Shown: piece by piece, positions 12,810-22,147 of the stretch
Position numbering within the stretch: position 1 is the stretch's first letter
How the letters are laid out: each line of letters starts with the position of its first letter
DNA from: Strobilurus pachycystidiatus
Taxonomy: Eukaryota > Basidiomycota > Agaricomycetes > Agaricales > Physalacriaceae
Direction of reading: 5' to 3'
NCBI GenBank assembly: GCA_019915135.1
Contig: JAHLMK010000034.1
Span: 62,001 to 126,000 of the forward strand
Length of the DNA stretch: 64,000 nt
The notes under the pieces: model-generated
The model's database searches: none
What the model was told of the DNA's origin: nothing
The model's input: only the letters and a program-made list of their open reading frames with translations
Position numbers and translations under genes: made by a program

Positions 12810-12978
12810 GGTGGCTAAATCGAGCAAGACGCCTGCGAAACAAACACAGATTTGGCTGGAGGCTTGGGAACCAAATAAGGACGTGGCCTACCGGAATTTT
12901 CTCCGTTTTTCTCCTCGCTACTCTATATTTGCCCGCCCACCCAGCCATCGTTTATTCCTCTACCGTCGGGCGTCCGTG
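12810..12978. promoter_or_regulatory. Divergent promoter region of the transposon gene pair
   Basis: Only 169 bp separate the two start codons (12809 minus, 12979 plus), so both genes probably share one bidirectional promoter. An AT-rich 'CTATATTTG' element lies at about 12921, upstream of the plus gene. Confidence 0.5.
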
Positions 12979-15365
12979 ATGTCGGGGCGCTCACTCCGCC
13001 CTCGCCCTGTTCCCAAGCATCTTCTTCCTCCAAGTCTGCGTACTAGCCAGAAGAAACCACCCCCGGCATCACAGAAGTCAGTCAGCAAAGCACCAGCTAA
13101 AAAGACCAAAGCAGAAGCACAGGTGGTGTCTGATGCGAGTATCTCCGTTGCGGCACCTAAGGCTGCTCCAAAAAAGCGTCCCAAAGGAAAGGAAGTGAGT
13201 AATATTCCCATACCTTACTGAATTTGCCTTACCTGTCCTCCAGAGCGCCTCTGCGCCACTTTCAGTGTCTGCACTGTCCAAGAACAAAGCCAACAAGCTT
13301 CTCGGACCCGCCGGTCAGCAGAGCGATGGAGATGCTAGCTCGGAATTCTTCGAACCGCACAAATACGACGGCGACAACCGTGAAGTCAAGAGACCACGGC
13401 TTAGTTCAAATTCCGTCATCGATTCTCCAAGTCCTGCTCCTACGCGTGAGCTTCGACAGGCACGCGGCAATAGTCACACAGTAGCCGACAGGCCTCGGAA
13501 GCGCCGAACAGCAGAACAAATTATGGTCGACAAGGAGCGTGCTGCTCAGTTGGTGCGAGAAATTGAAGAGGCAGCAACGGAGAAGAGACGGCTCTTGGCG
13601 CTGTTAGAGGATGAACAGGCCGCCTTAGAGCAGATGGATGATGCGGGCGTTGTCCAATCATATGTTGCACCGGCATCCGAGGTTGAAGACAACGAAGAAG
13701 AGGATACTGAGAGCGTGCTGGCACCTGAGGGGAAGAAAGTGAGTGTCTACATCTCTGATGAATTTATCTACTCACAATCAACAGCGCAAGGCGGGTCGTG
13801 GTTCCATGCGAGCAGATGTCGAGCTGCAGCGGATGAGTGGTAAAAAGCAGAAGGTGACAGATGCGGACGAAGATCAGATTCTTACGGCAAAGCCGTACGT
13901 ACTACGTTCTCACACGTCTTACTCAGTACTAATACCTTTACGTTTCACTCTCAGGACAGTCAAGCCCAAGCCACATGCTACTTCGTCGACATCTTCCGCT
14001 CTGTATGGTGATTGGCAAGCTCGTTTACATCCTCGCAAAGCCTCAGTGGAAACTCCTCGTGCGCCAGAGCGCAAGCCTCAAACAGTCACTTCATTCGATT
14101 ATGGAGGCATTGGAGATAGCGACGAAGACAGCGAGAGTAAGCCAAAGTCAACAGCTGTAAAGACGCGAGTACCTAATGTGTGTGAACATTCACACCTCTC
14201 TGCTGATGCTGACATCACTTCAAGCTTGTTGCCTACGTCGCCGAAACACCTGCACCTGCCTCCTCCAAGAAGGTCACAAAGAAGGCTCAAGCGGAAAAGG
14301 TCATACCGGCAAACATCAGCAGCACACCGGGCCCAAATCCCTTCCTTCGTCGCCGCAAGGCCGATCCATTCTCACCAGAACATGCTCGCTCACTTTCGAC
14401 AACGGTACCTACTGATACGGACCTCGCTCAAGCGATCCCGGCGTTCCTTCACATCAAGTGGACCACTGATTTCCTTCCCACCCTCTATCACTATATGCTG
14501 AGCTCGGAAGCACCCTTCGGCGACCAATTCCGCAAGAAGAGCCAGGATGGTCTTGGTCTTGTTATCACCGAAATCCTCGACGTCGTGGTACCTGGACACA
14601 GCTACAAGCCCCAGATCAACGACAAAGTTTTCCAACAGGTGAGTCATCTTGTTTTGTTTGGCGTGTTGTACTCATCCCGAGTCTTAGACTTACGACCGCC
14701 TCAATGATAAGCGTGGCGTCTTCGCGACCGCTGCCTTCACCTTCGTCACTCAACAGTTCAGTCACGATGACTTTGAGGATCATGAGGTCCGCGCAAAGTA
14801 TGCCCGTTATGCGCTACGACCCGACGGACCTGCAATCTACGAGGTTCCTGCACCCGAGGGCATCTTACCAGGAGAGCCGGGTTACACAAAGCCAAAGGGA
14901 CTCGGAGAGGCTGCCGCATTTCTGTACGTGATGGAGGTGTCCGTCAGGGCCTGTCTCAGGGAGTCGAGGAAGGACTATGGATATCCTATTGGGGCCTTTG
15001 CTCTGACAGCGGCAGCGGTATGTTCTTCTGGTACTTTTTGTGATCAATGATCTCATTTGCGCTAGCTCAAGCGTGCGTACAAGTTCTACAGCACCGGTCA
15101 CTTCATCAAGAAGAACGACAAATCCGGCGACTTCTCTCAAATCAACGTCGGCAACGATATCTTCTACTTCATGAATGCGGCAAAAGGAATCCGGGCGTCG
15201 GGCTGGGAGCGTATTCTGACCTCGGCAAAGATTTCATGCACGACTCCCGTCCCCGAGCCAGACCCGCCATCAACGTCTGTTGCTCGCCAGCTTCCTCTCC
15301 ACAATGACTACACCTTTGTTATGCACATCCCCACGAGTCCCGCGCCCATCGAGGACGATGACTGA
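12979..15365 (+). CDS. Plavaka-associated second protein, DUF6532-like C-terminal domain
   Basis: Seven exons (12979-13194, 13244-13738, 13785-13894, 13955-14168, 14225-14638, 14688-15017, 15066-15365) join in frame to 692 aa. The first 400 residues are basic, Lys/Arg/Ser/Pro-rich and largely disordered, with 'PKKRPKGKE' and 'RPRKRRTAEQ' as likely nuclear signals, then a short coiled coil ('EKRRLLALLEDEQAALEQM'). The last 290 residues form a globular alpha-helical domain: 'TLYHYMLSSEAPFGDQF', 'DKRGVFATAAFTFVTQQF', 'ARYALRPDGPAIYEVP', 'PIGAFALTAAALKRAYKF', 'GHFIKKND'. From memory this matches DUF6532, a basidiomycete domain of unknown role. The position inside the element suggests a DNA-binding or regulatory partner of the transposase; this is inferred only from context. 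Confidence 0.8.
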
Positions 15366-15711
15366 GGTCATCTTCTGCCCCGAAACTTTTCACATTGATT
15401 CACACTCCTTACAATTTGCAGCGTCAATTTTCTATATATTCATGTTACGCTACATTCACCCTGTTACCCTTATTATACGCCGTTCTAATATGATTGAAAT
15501 TTAATGTAAAAATCGCACCGTGTGATGATTCGGAGGTTGTGAATGGTCTCGACGACCGGGAACGACCTTTCTGCTGGTCCGCTTTCCAGCTTTGTTACCT
15601 GTTGAGACGAAAACAAGATCAGCTTTCTGCCGAAATGGACATAGCTTTTTTGCCTGTCACTTTGGCACTTTTTGATCAAAATTTGGCAGGACAAAGCTCC
15701 CACAAGTGATC

Positions 15712-15728
15712 GGGAGGACTTGCTGATG
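15712..15728 (-). repeat. Right terminal inverted repeat of Plavaka element
   Basis: Read on the minus strand this is CATCAGCAAGTCCTCCC, the inverted match of the left end at 9565. It lies 347 bp beyond the stop of the plus-strand partner gene. Confidence 0.65.
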
Positions 15729-15761
15729 CAGTGCTCTCAATTTAGCTCTCAAGACACTTGT

Positions 15762-15905
15762 CACGCTGCATCACGCGTGCGTGGACGTGCGTGGACACGC
15801 AGGGTGCGTGTGCGTGGATGCGTGAAGGCGTGCGTGATACGTGCGTGGATGCGTGATGAGATGCGGCGCATGCGTGGACGCATGATGAGACTTGGGTGTA
15901 CGTGT
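15762..15905. repeat. GCGTG-rich minisatellite-like tract
   Basis: Dense repeats of GTGCGTGGA/TGCGTGGATGCGTGA begin 34 bp outside the right end of the Plavaka element. Word content and orientation match the tract at 8742. Confidence 0.65.
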
Positions 15906-16106
15906 GGACGGTTAGGCCGCATCTGCCAAAGCTCAATGACTTCCATAGCACACTTCATTGTTCCTCGAATGCAATCTTTCGGGCATGCCATTGCCAGTGC
16001 TCTCGACTGCGAGAACAAGGACTGCCACATCATTGTCGGTCCAGAACTCGTAACGTTCCACGTCGTATTTTGGTACGTCAAGGCGGCGTACTTGCATTGG
16101 TGGTTA

Positions 16107-16133
16107 CGCGCCAAACGATGCGTTTGGCGCGTC
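16107..16133. repeat. Perfect 12-bp-arm hairpin
   Basis: ACGCGCCAAACG, an ATG loop, then CGTTTGGCGCGT form a perfect inverted repeat upstream of the S28 peptidase gene. No gene boundary was assigned to it. Confidence 0.6.
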
Positions 16134-16330
16134 CTTCCCGATTAGGAAAGGACGTGCGTGAGGGTGCGAGATGACTCTTTGGCTTGTTCCATGACAATCC
16201 CTCAAGATTCGGGCTCAATTGTTGCTGGAATACACTAAAGTAAGTCATCCAATCAGAGATCTAGTATAATCTCAAATCCCATTTTTTACAAGTCAGCCTT
16301 TGGTACAACAGACGGGCGCTTACTCCGGTC

Positions 16331-16398
16331 CATGCGTGGTGCGTGGGTGCGTGGAAATGTGCGTGTCCTGCGTGTCCACACGCATGCGTATACGCACA
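16331..16398. repeat. GCGTG-rich tract overlapping the 5' end of the peptidase gene
   Basis: The word family of the 15762-15905 tract recurs here (ATGCGTGGTGCGTGGGTGCG and later CGTGTCC/ACGCATGCG). It covers the only in-frame ATG of the next gene, so the true N-terminus of that gene may have been replaced. Confidence 0.5.
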
Positions 16399-18511
16399 TT
16401 TCTACGAGCCCTGCTGCCTAGTTTTGCTTGCTGCCCTTCTCGCACCGGCCAGTGTCATCCCGAGCTTGTCGTTGAGCTCTGCCGATCGCTTGCACACTAA
16501 TCTTCCGTCCATTCGTGCTCCGATTGGATTCCCAGCGGACCCTCTACTTGAGACTGCTCCGCCGTACAATACTGTGTATCACTTTGAACAGCTCATCGAC
16601 CATGAGGCCGCGTCCCTCGGCTCCTTTCACCAGCGGTTTTGGCTCAACGACGAGTTCTACGTGCATGGTCTGTAACTCCTTAGACCATGCGTTGTGGGTC
16701 TTGATTCGAAACCTCTAGGCGGGCCGATCCTTCTAGTCATTGGGGGGGAAAACAACGCCGAACGTTCGTAGTATCATATTACCAACGTGTACGGCTATGT
16801 TACCGCATACCCACAGTGCTGCTTCCACGCTACATCACCAACATCTCCATGATTGGCACGATTGCTCAGCAGGAGCACGGCGCCATCGTCATTCTGGAAC
16901 ATCGGTTTTTTGGCGAGAGCAACCCCTACCCAGACTTGTCGGAGGAGCATCTGCAATATCTGACGATTCAGAAAGCCATCGGCGATCTGATTCACTTCGC
17001 GCAAAACGTGGATCTTCCGATGGCTGGAGGTAATCGCATTGGTCCAGAGGAGACTCCTTGGATACTAATTGGCGGTAGTTACGCCGGTAAGCGTTGCAAG
17101 AGAAGTGCTCGTTATCTGCATGCTGATCTGGCATAGGCGCCGTTGTTAGTTGGACGATGTATCAGTAGGTCCGCGTAAGTCCTATACGCGTTGAACCTAA
17201 ATACTCGTCAATAGAAATCCTGGCATCTTCTTCGCCGGATATTCGTCATCGGGAGTTGTTGAAGCAATCACGTATGTATTTTACAGAGCCTAAAAATCTT
17301 CTTACATAACTGTCTACAGAGACTTTTGGCGTTACTTTGAGCCCATTTGCTTGAACATGCCAATCAACTGCTCAAATGACGTACAAGCTGCTGTAGCTCG
17401 CGTTGATCACATTCTTGACGCAGGAGATGAAGACGCAATTCAGGACTTGAAGAAGACATTTGGCATGGGCAATGTTACCTATCCGGATGATTTTGCCTCC
17501 GCTCGTCTGTCCTATTTCCATCTCATTACTGTCTTCTAATCCGACCCAGTCGTGACGCCGCTCGATAACTGGCAAAGTCTCACTCCGACGACTGGCCCCA
17601 ATTCACCTTTCTACGAGTTCTGCGACGCTTTGGAGGTCAATTCAAATGGCGAAGTGGCGCCGCCTCAGGGATGGGGAACGAACCATGCCCTTACCTCTTA
17701 TGCGAAATACTTCCTCGATAACTTCGGCATCACTGGAGAGTGAGGACATTCATGTTCATGTGACTGGTTGTGCCATGTCTGATGTTCCGCCTCCAGTGAC
17801 GTGTGGGGATCTCACGATGGTACAGCGGACAAGTATACGAACATCACCGTTAACAACTGGGAACGCTCTTGGAATTGGATTGTGTACGTTTATTGACCGA
17901 CTCCAGGGCTGAGGCTCACACCCCTCCTCTTCTCAGATGCAACGAAGTCGGTTGGTACCAGGTCGATACATCTCGTGATCCACGCCCTTCGTTCTCTGAC
18001 ATTGCATACAGACGGGTGCTCCCTTGGGCCACCCAACTCTGGTGTCTCGATACGTCGATGTTGCCAGCAACCAGGTCAGAGGCAATCCCGCTAGCTCGAC
18101 TGACCAGCCTGACTAATAATTGCTAAAGAAAGTCTGCCAGCTCATGTTCCCAAAGACGTTTCCAGATCCTCCTCTCCCACGCGTCGAAGAGGTGAACTCC
18201 AACTTCGGTGGATGGAGCGCGCACCCTGAGCGTGTTGTTTTCGTCAACGCAATCAGTGAGCTCTCAGTAGAACCATCCTCGTGCAGATTGAATTCAGCTT
18301 CTATCCAGACGATCCATGGAGAGAGTCGACAGTTTCGGCGACCACGATCCAATACCAATCGACGCGATTGACTCCCGTGCTGTTAGGTGACGGGTTTCAC
18401 CATTCAGAGTTCATCATGGCAAATGGAGTCGCGGATCCCGTTCTTGCAGACATTCAAAACAAAGTGTTGATGTTCATGCACGAGTGGTTGCTGGATTGGC
18501 AACGTTCCTAG
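16343..18511 (+). CDS. Secreted S28-family serine peptidase (PRCP/DPP2-like)
   Basis: Twelve exons (16343-16667, 16719-16763, 16817-17086, 17137-17164, 17215-17271, 17320-17504, 17550-17739, 17797-17883, 17937-17961, 18012-18074, 18129-18255, 18309-18511) join with all phases consistent to about 534 aa, the usual size. S28 peptidases are alpha/beta-hydrolase exopeptidases that cut after proline. The nucleophile motif 'GGSYAG' (exons 3-4), the acid motif 'NDPWRESTVS' (exons 11-12) and a 'DGFHH' histidine region (exon 12) are all present, as are 'GGENNAE' and 'ILEHRFFGES'. A hydrophobic stretch 'CCLVLLAALLAPAS' is a likely signal peptide, but the ATG used lies inside a GCGTG repeat, so the first 20 or so residues are uncertain. 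Two micro-exons of 28 and 25 nt are notable. It is probably extracellular or vacuolar. Confidence 0.88.
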
Positions 18512-19578
18512 TCGTGAAATGAAAACCAGATCCAGATTCAAATTCCATCATTTATTCCTGCTTGTATGTGAGTTTTGTTGTCGTGTACGGTTACGCCGGT
18601 CCTATGTTCCTCAACGGTGTCATGCTGAGTCTCCGGACCCAAAATAGTACTCGCTTTCACTCACGCGACCGCCCTTGAGAATTTGAGGGCCAACCGGGCT
18701 TGTCGTTTGCTCAGTAACACTCCTCGTACCCCTCTCTTCCCTCCATTACATTATATCCCATCCTGTATGCTTTCGAGAGCCGCAGAGATGACGCTACGAC
18801 AATGTGACACGGGCTCCTCACCTCTAGCAATTTTCGCCTCTTGCTCATGCCGCGGTTGTGCGACTCAACCTCTCAAATGTCGCTTTCCTGAAAGTCGGGT
18901 AGTATCTCGCTTGTTCTCGATATCGTAAATGACCCAAAGCTGAACAATTGTCGTCAAGCCCTCTCTCGTATCCACGTCCCTGGCAGGTGGTGTCGCGGAT
19001 TGATCTTCTTCACATATCTGATAGTGGCCGCTATAGTGAAGCCACCTTACGGCAAGATGGATAGATTCGAGAGCCTCTCCGAGCGGCCAGGAGGCTCAGA
19101 CTGAGCCTCCTGCCGTTTTATATTACGAACGTCGTCGAAAAGACATCCTTCTCACCTCAAGAAGTCATCGTTCTGATGCGCCCAGTGCACTAGGGCACAG
19201 AGGCATTACCGAGTATGTTTGGCAGACGGAAGGAATACATACAACATCACATCGAGAACCTCGTGGCCCTGGACCCACATGGCCACACCTGGGAGGCGGG
19301 ACCCACATCTCCACCTTCCACATCCCCGTTTGTATCCCATCCTTGTTCTCAGCCGACGATCATGATCAGTGAGCAACGCTAGCAAGAACAATAGCGTCGT
19401 CTGTAATTGGAATGCTCAAGAATGCTTAAATGGGCAGACTCTGCTTCGCTTCGGTGCGCATCTCCACCACAGTGATTACTTCTCCCTTATGATTTCTGCA
19501 TCTCTTCGTTCGTCCCGCCGCAATTCGTATGTGCAATGTCGGTGTTCATGGTGGCTAGGATGCCTGACGACCGTACAG
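18512..19578. other. Intergenic, no gene recognised
   Basis: This holds the 3' flank of the peptidase and a hairpin at 19088-19112. A codon-like plus frame at about 19228-19370 ('NLVALDPHGHTWEAG') could be a lost exon of the gene remnant that follows. Confidence 0.35.
19088..19112. repeat. Perfect 11-bp-arm hairpin
   Basis: CAGGAGGCTCA, a GAC loop, then TGAGCCTCCTG. It could be a terminator-like or replication-related palindrome; no role can be assigned. Confidence 0.55.
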
Positions 19579-19868
19579 GCCCAGCACACGCCGGCCATCT
19601 CTTTCGGATGTTGCGTCCATACCCATCAAGAAGCGTGCGGCACCGCCTCCCTTTCGCCTGGACTTTGAGGCGCGGATTTTGCGATGGCGACGGACTGTTA
19701 ATTCTACCAAGTAAGATCTCGTCACTCATGTTCGTGAGCATCGACTGACGTTATGATTTATGCAGCGATGCTACCCCTGTTTTTGCCGACAGAGTAGACA
19801 AGGCCGACGACGTGAATCCTCCATCACCGTATGTCCATCGACCCGTCGAGTTGGTCGAGTTCGACTGA
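19579..19868 (+). CDS. Possible 3' exons of an unidentified protein
   Basis: Two exons (19579-19710 and 19766-19868) join in frame across an intron with a GTAAGA donor and a TGCAG acceptor and end at a TGA. The encoded tail is hydrophilic ('PPPFRLDFEARILRWRR', then 'ATPVFADRVDKADDVNPP', ending 'VELVEFD'). It looks like the cytosolic C-terminus of a larger protein. A stop lies just upstream in the same frame and I could not find earlier exons with confidence, so the gene may be truncated. Confidence 0.3.
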
Positions 19869-20860
19869 AAACAGTTAGATTATTCGCCACGAAGTCACTT
19901 ACCATCGAGAAGGATGAGAATCCCGAAGACCCAGAGGAGTCATCAGCCAGCGTCAAGCTAGAATCGGAGGCAGATCACGTTGCGATGAGCAGGAGCGTTT
20001 CGGATGAATCTACCCCAGACTCGGAAGCCGCCTAGCTGCCAACTTTCGAGGCACATATGAATATGTTTAATCTTACGCTTTCGTTGTACATTGTTTCCGT
20101 CATCTAGCTAGAAGTGAATTCATAAGCGACTGGATAAGACATCCGAAGGAATCGTAACGCACGCGGCGCAGCATTCGTCTGTGGCAGTCAGACAATTCCC
20201 AGATCCTGTTTCCACGGCGACAAAAGAGCGTCTATGACCTTCGGGTAGATAAGCATGACATTCACCTGATTGCAGAGGATAACATCGTCGGACTCGAAGG
20301 AAGAGTCGAAACCTCCGCATCTGATTGCCCTCGGCACAGTACAATCTATGTACAAGGTCGAGGTGTATTCAGACCTTGATGACACTGAGGGAGCATCGTC
20401 TGAGCAGTGAGCCATGACTCGAGGACGTTACGCTCAGCAACGCGCGCCTTGGCGTGAGAGACGAGGCACTAAAGTCCGTAGTCGAGGTGTGGTAGAGTTC
20501 CTCGCACGGCAGAGTCTCTCCCGGGGCGAGATGGAAGTAGCAAGCCGCGCATTGACATGAAAATGGCGAACGGCCACAGGAGGACCGTGTCACGTAATTA
20601 CTTTTGCTTCAGTATGTGACGGTAGATAGAGATCCGCCAGTCGCCGTAGTAGAGGAGAAGAAAAGTGGTGCGAATCATGGTAGCGTCGTCTAGAATGCCA
20701 ACAGTGGGTATTGCACGTTTGGTGGAGGAAGAAATACTTGAAGCAGTGAGCGTGTGTCCAGGTCCGAATCACAATTGTGCTTTTCGGGTACCACGACGAA
20801 TAGTCCCGTAAAGCGTGAAAGAGTCACTCGACATGAACGACGAATGAGAGAAACAAAACA
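19869..20860. other. No supported gene
   Basis: Short frames on both strands without a recognisable domain. A minus frame at 20188-20415 has a faint BTB-like 'SDDVIL' start, which is too weak to call. Confidence 0.35.
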
Positions 20861-20863
20861 GGA

Positions 20864-21722
20864 ATGGAAGGTTTTGATGCCATCACAGACAAACGCCACG
20901 TGGCCCTTGATTCAGAATCTGGATGCCCATCTTTTCCGTTCACTCTGTCAAGTAAACCTTTGACCTCTGAGAGTACGCAGCCTTTGGACTCACTAGAGAA
21001 TCTGGATGTCGTCTCTCGAACATCAGATGGAATTCACCTTGACGCCTGGCGCCATGAATGGGCTTCTCGCTTTCGCGTCGCCCTTTTTCCGAAATTTCTT
21101 CGCCGGTTGCATCCCCACAGAGTCCTTCGATAAGTCTCCCCCGGTCAAATTTACGCAGTACTGTCTCGCACTCCGCATCATACTCCTCCCATACTTCCGG
21201 CTAATTTGCGCCGCGATCCAAAAATATTGCATGGACTCTTTCTACGTTCGTTCGCGGTTGCCCGACACTTCAACTTGAAGAAATTCTCTCGACCTGCGCG
21301 GCACGGACTGATCTCCCGTCTGTCTGAGCCTTTCGATCTGATCTACGCCGTGGAGTGTCACCGACTTCATCTTTCCAGGCCAAGGCGCGTGCTACGATGC
21401 AAGAGCATTGAGGCACATACCCTGCAGTGGAGATACCTCAACTGGCAGATTACATTGTGGTACAGAGGCGGTCGCTGCTCTTACGATACCGCCCGAATGA
21501 TGACTCTTGCCAACCGTCACACACGGCATACACTACGCACCTACGGGCATGTATGGATGGAGTATTATAACGAATTTCATTTGGATGGTTTCAGGTATAC
21601 AGTATATTTCCAACTCATGGACCGCAATTTTCAGAGGATCATTGATGCGGTGCGTAGAGCACAATCATGCGATCTCAAGGCTCTCGTCTACTGATACGCG
21701 CACGCCCCCAGGTGGAATTTGA
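20864..21722 (+). pseudogene. Decayed BTB/POZ-domain gene
   Basis: BTB-type signatures are spread over different frames: 'LDVVSRTSDGIHL' in one frame, then 'LLAFASPFFRNFFAGCIP' in the next, then 'IQKY' and 'EPFDLIYAVECHRL', which resembles the family's 'PLRVYAIACR' helix. At least two frameshifts and several stops separate them. Intact mushroom relatives are cullin-3-adaptor-like BTB proteins of about 300 aa. The remnant probably descends from a lineage-expanded family. Confidence 0.55.
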
Positions 21723-22020
21723 AGAGATGAGTTACTTGACTCGTAAGACTGGAGCGGAGTCAGCATGCTTCGTGGAATCGTTCCACCATGTAATGCGGTG
21801 CTAAACCTGAGGCTCGACTTGCAGCTGCACGGAACAGGTAGTAGAGATTACCCTTGCTGCTGAGTTTACCTCATTTGCTGCAAGCGCTGTCAGGCGCTGT
21901 TGGCCTTGACGCTCTTCTGCGAACTTCTGCTGGTTCTCGCCTCTTTTGGCACACACCGCCTCCATCTTGCCCAGCTGTGGCGGAGGCGGTTGCTGGGCGG
22001 TCCGATCCAAGAACGGATCG
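21723..22020. other. Upstream region of the penta-EF-hand gene
   Basis: No gene was recognised. The sequence leads into the CRE-like and TATA-like elements of the next gene. Confidence 0.35.
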
Positions 22021-22028
22021 TGACGTCA
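22021..22028. promoter_or_regulatory. CRE/ATF-like palindrome
   Basis: A perfect TGACGTCA octamer lies 120 bp upstream of the PEF start codon and just upstream of a TATA-like element. bZIP factors of the ATF/CREB type bind this sequence in fungi. Confidence 0.5.
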
Positions 22029-22049
22029 TCTGCCCCAGGCGGTGCCTGT

Positions 22050-22057
22050 GTATATAA
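22050..22057 (+). promoter_or_regulatory. TATA-like element of the PEF gene
   Basis: GTATATAA lies 90 bp upstream of the ATG at 22148, a usual spacing for fungal promoters. Confidence 0.5.
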
Positions 22058-22147
22058 CTAGACGCGATCGCGCAGCCCTTGTCCTCAGACCACCATCGAT
22101 CTCTTTCCAAGCAGCCAATCGCCACTCGCAAAACACTGGGCGAAGAC

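Larger units (their letters stand above)
9565..15728. mobile_element. Plavaka-type DNA transposon, apparently complete
   Basis: This 6.16-kb unit is bounded by inverted CATCAGCAAGTC termini and contains exactly two genes, divergently transcribed: a nine-exon transposase on the minus strand and a seven-exon partner on the plus strand. Both reading frames are continuous through all splice junctions. Plavaka elements are a CACTA-related (CMC-like) superfamily expanded in mushroom genomes. The dinucleotide CA lies immediately outside both ends and may be a short target duplication. Internal sub-terminal words (ACAAAGCTC, ACAAGTGA, ACTTTTT) occur near both ends in the same orientation. The intact genes suggest recent insertion or an autonomous copy; mobility itself is not shown by sequence. 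Confidence 0.75.

Noticed and set aside
20188..20415. Second BTB remnant on the minus strand
   Set aside because: Only a short SDDVIL-like match; too weak to separate from chance.
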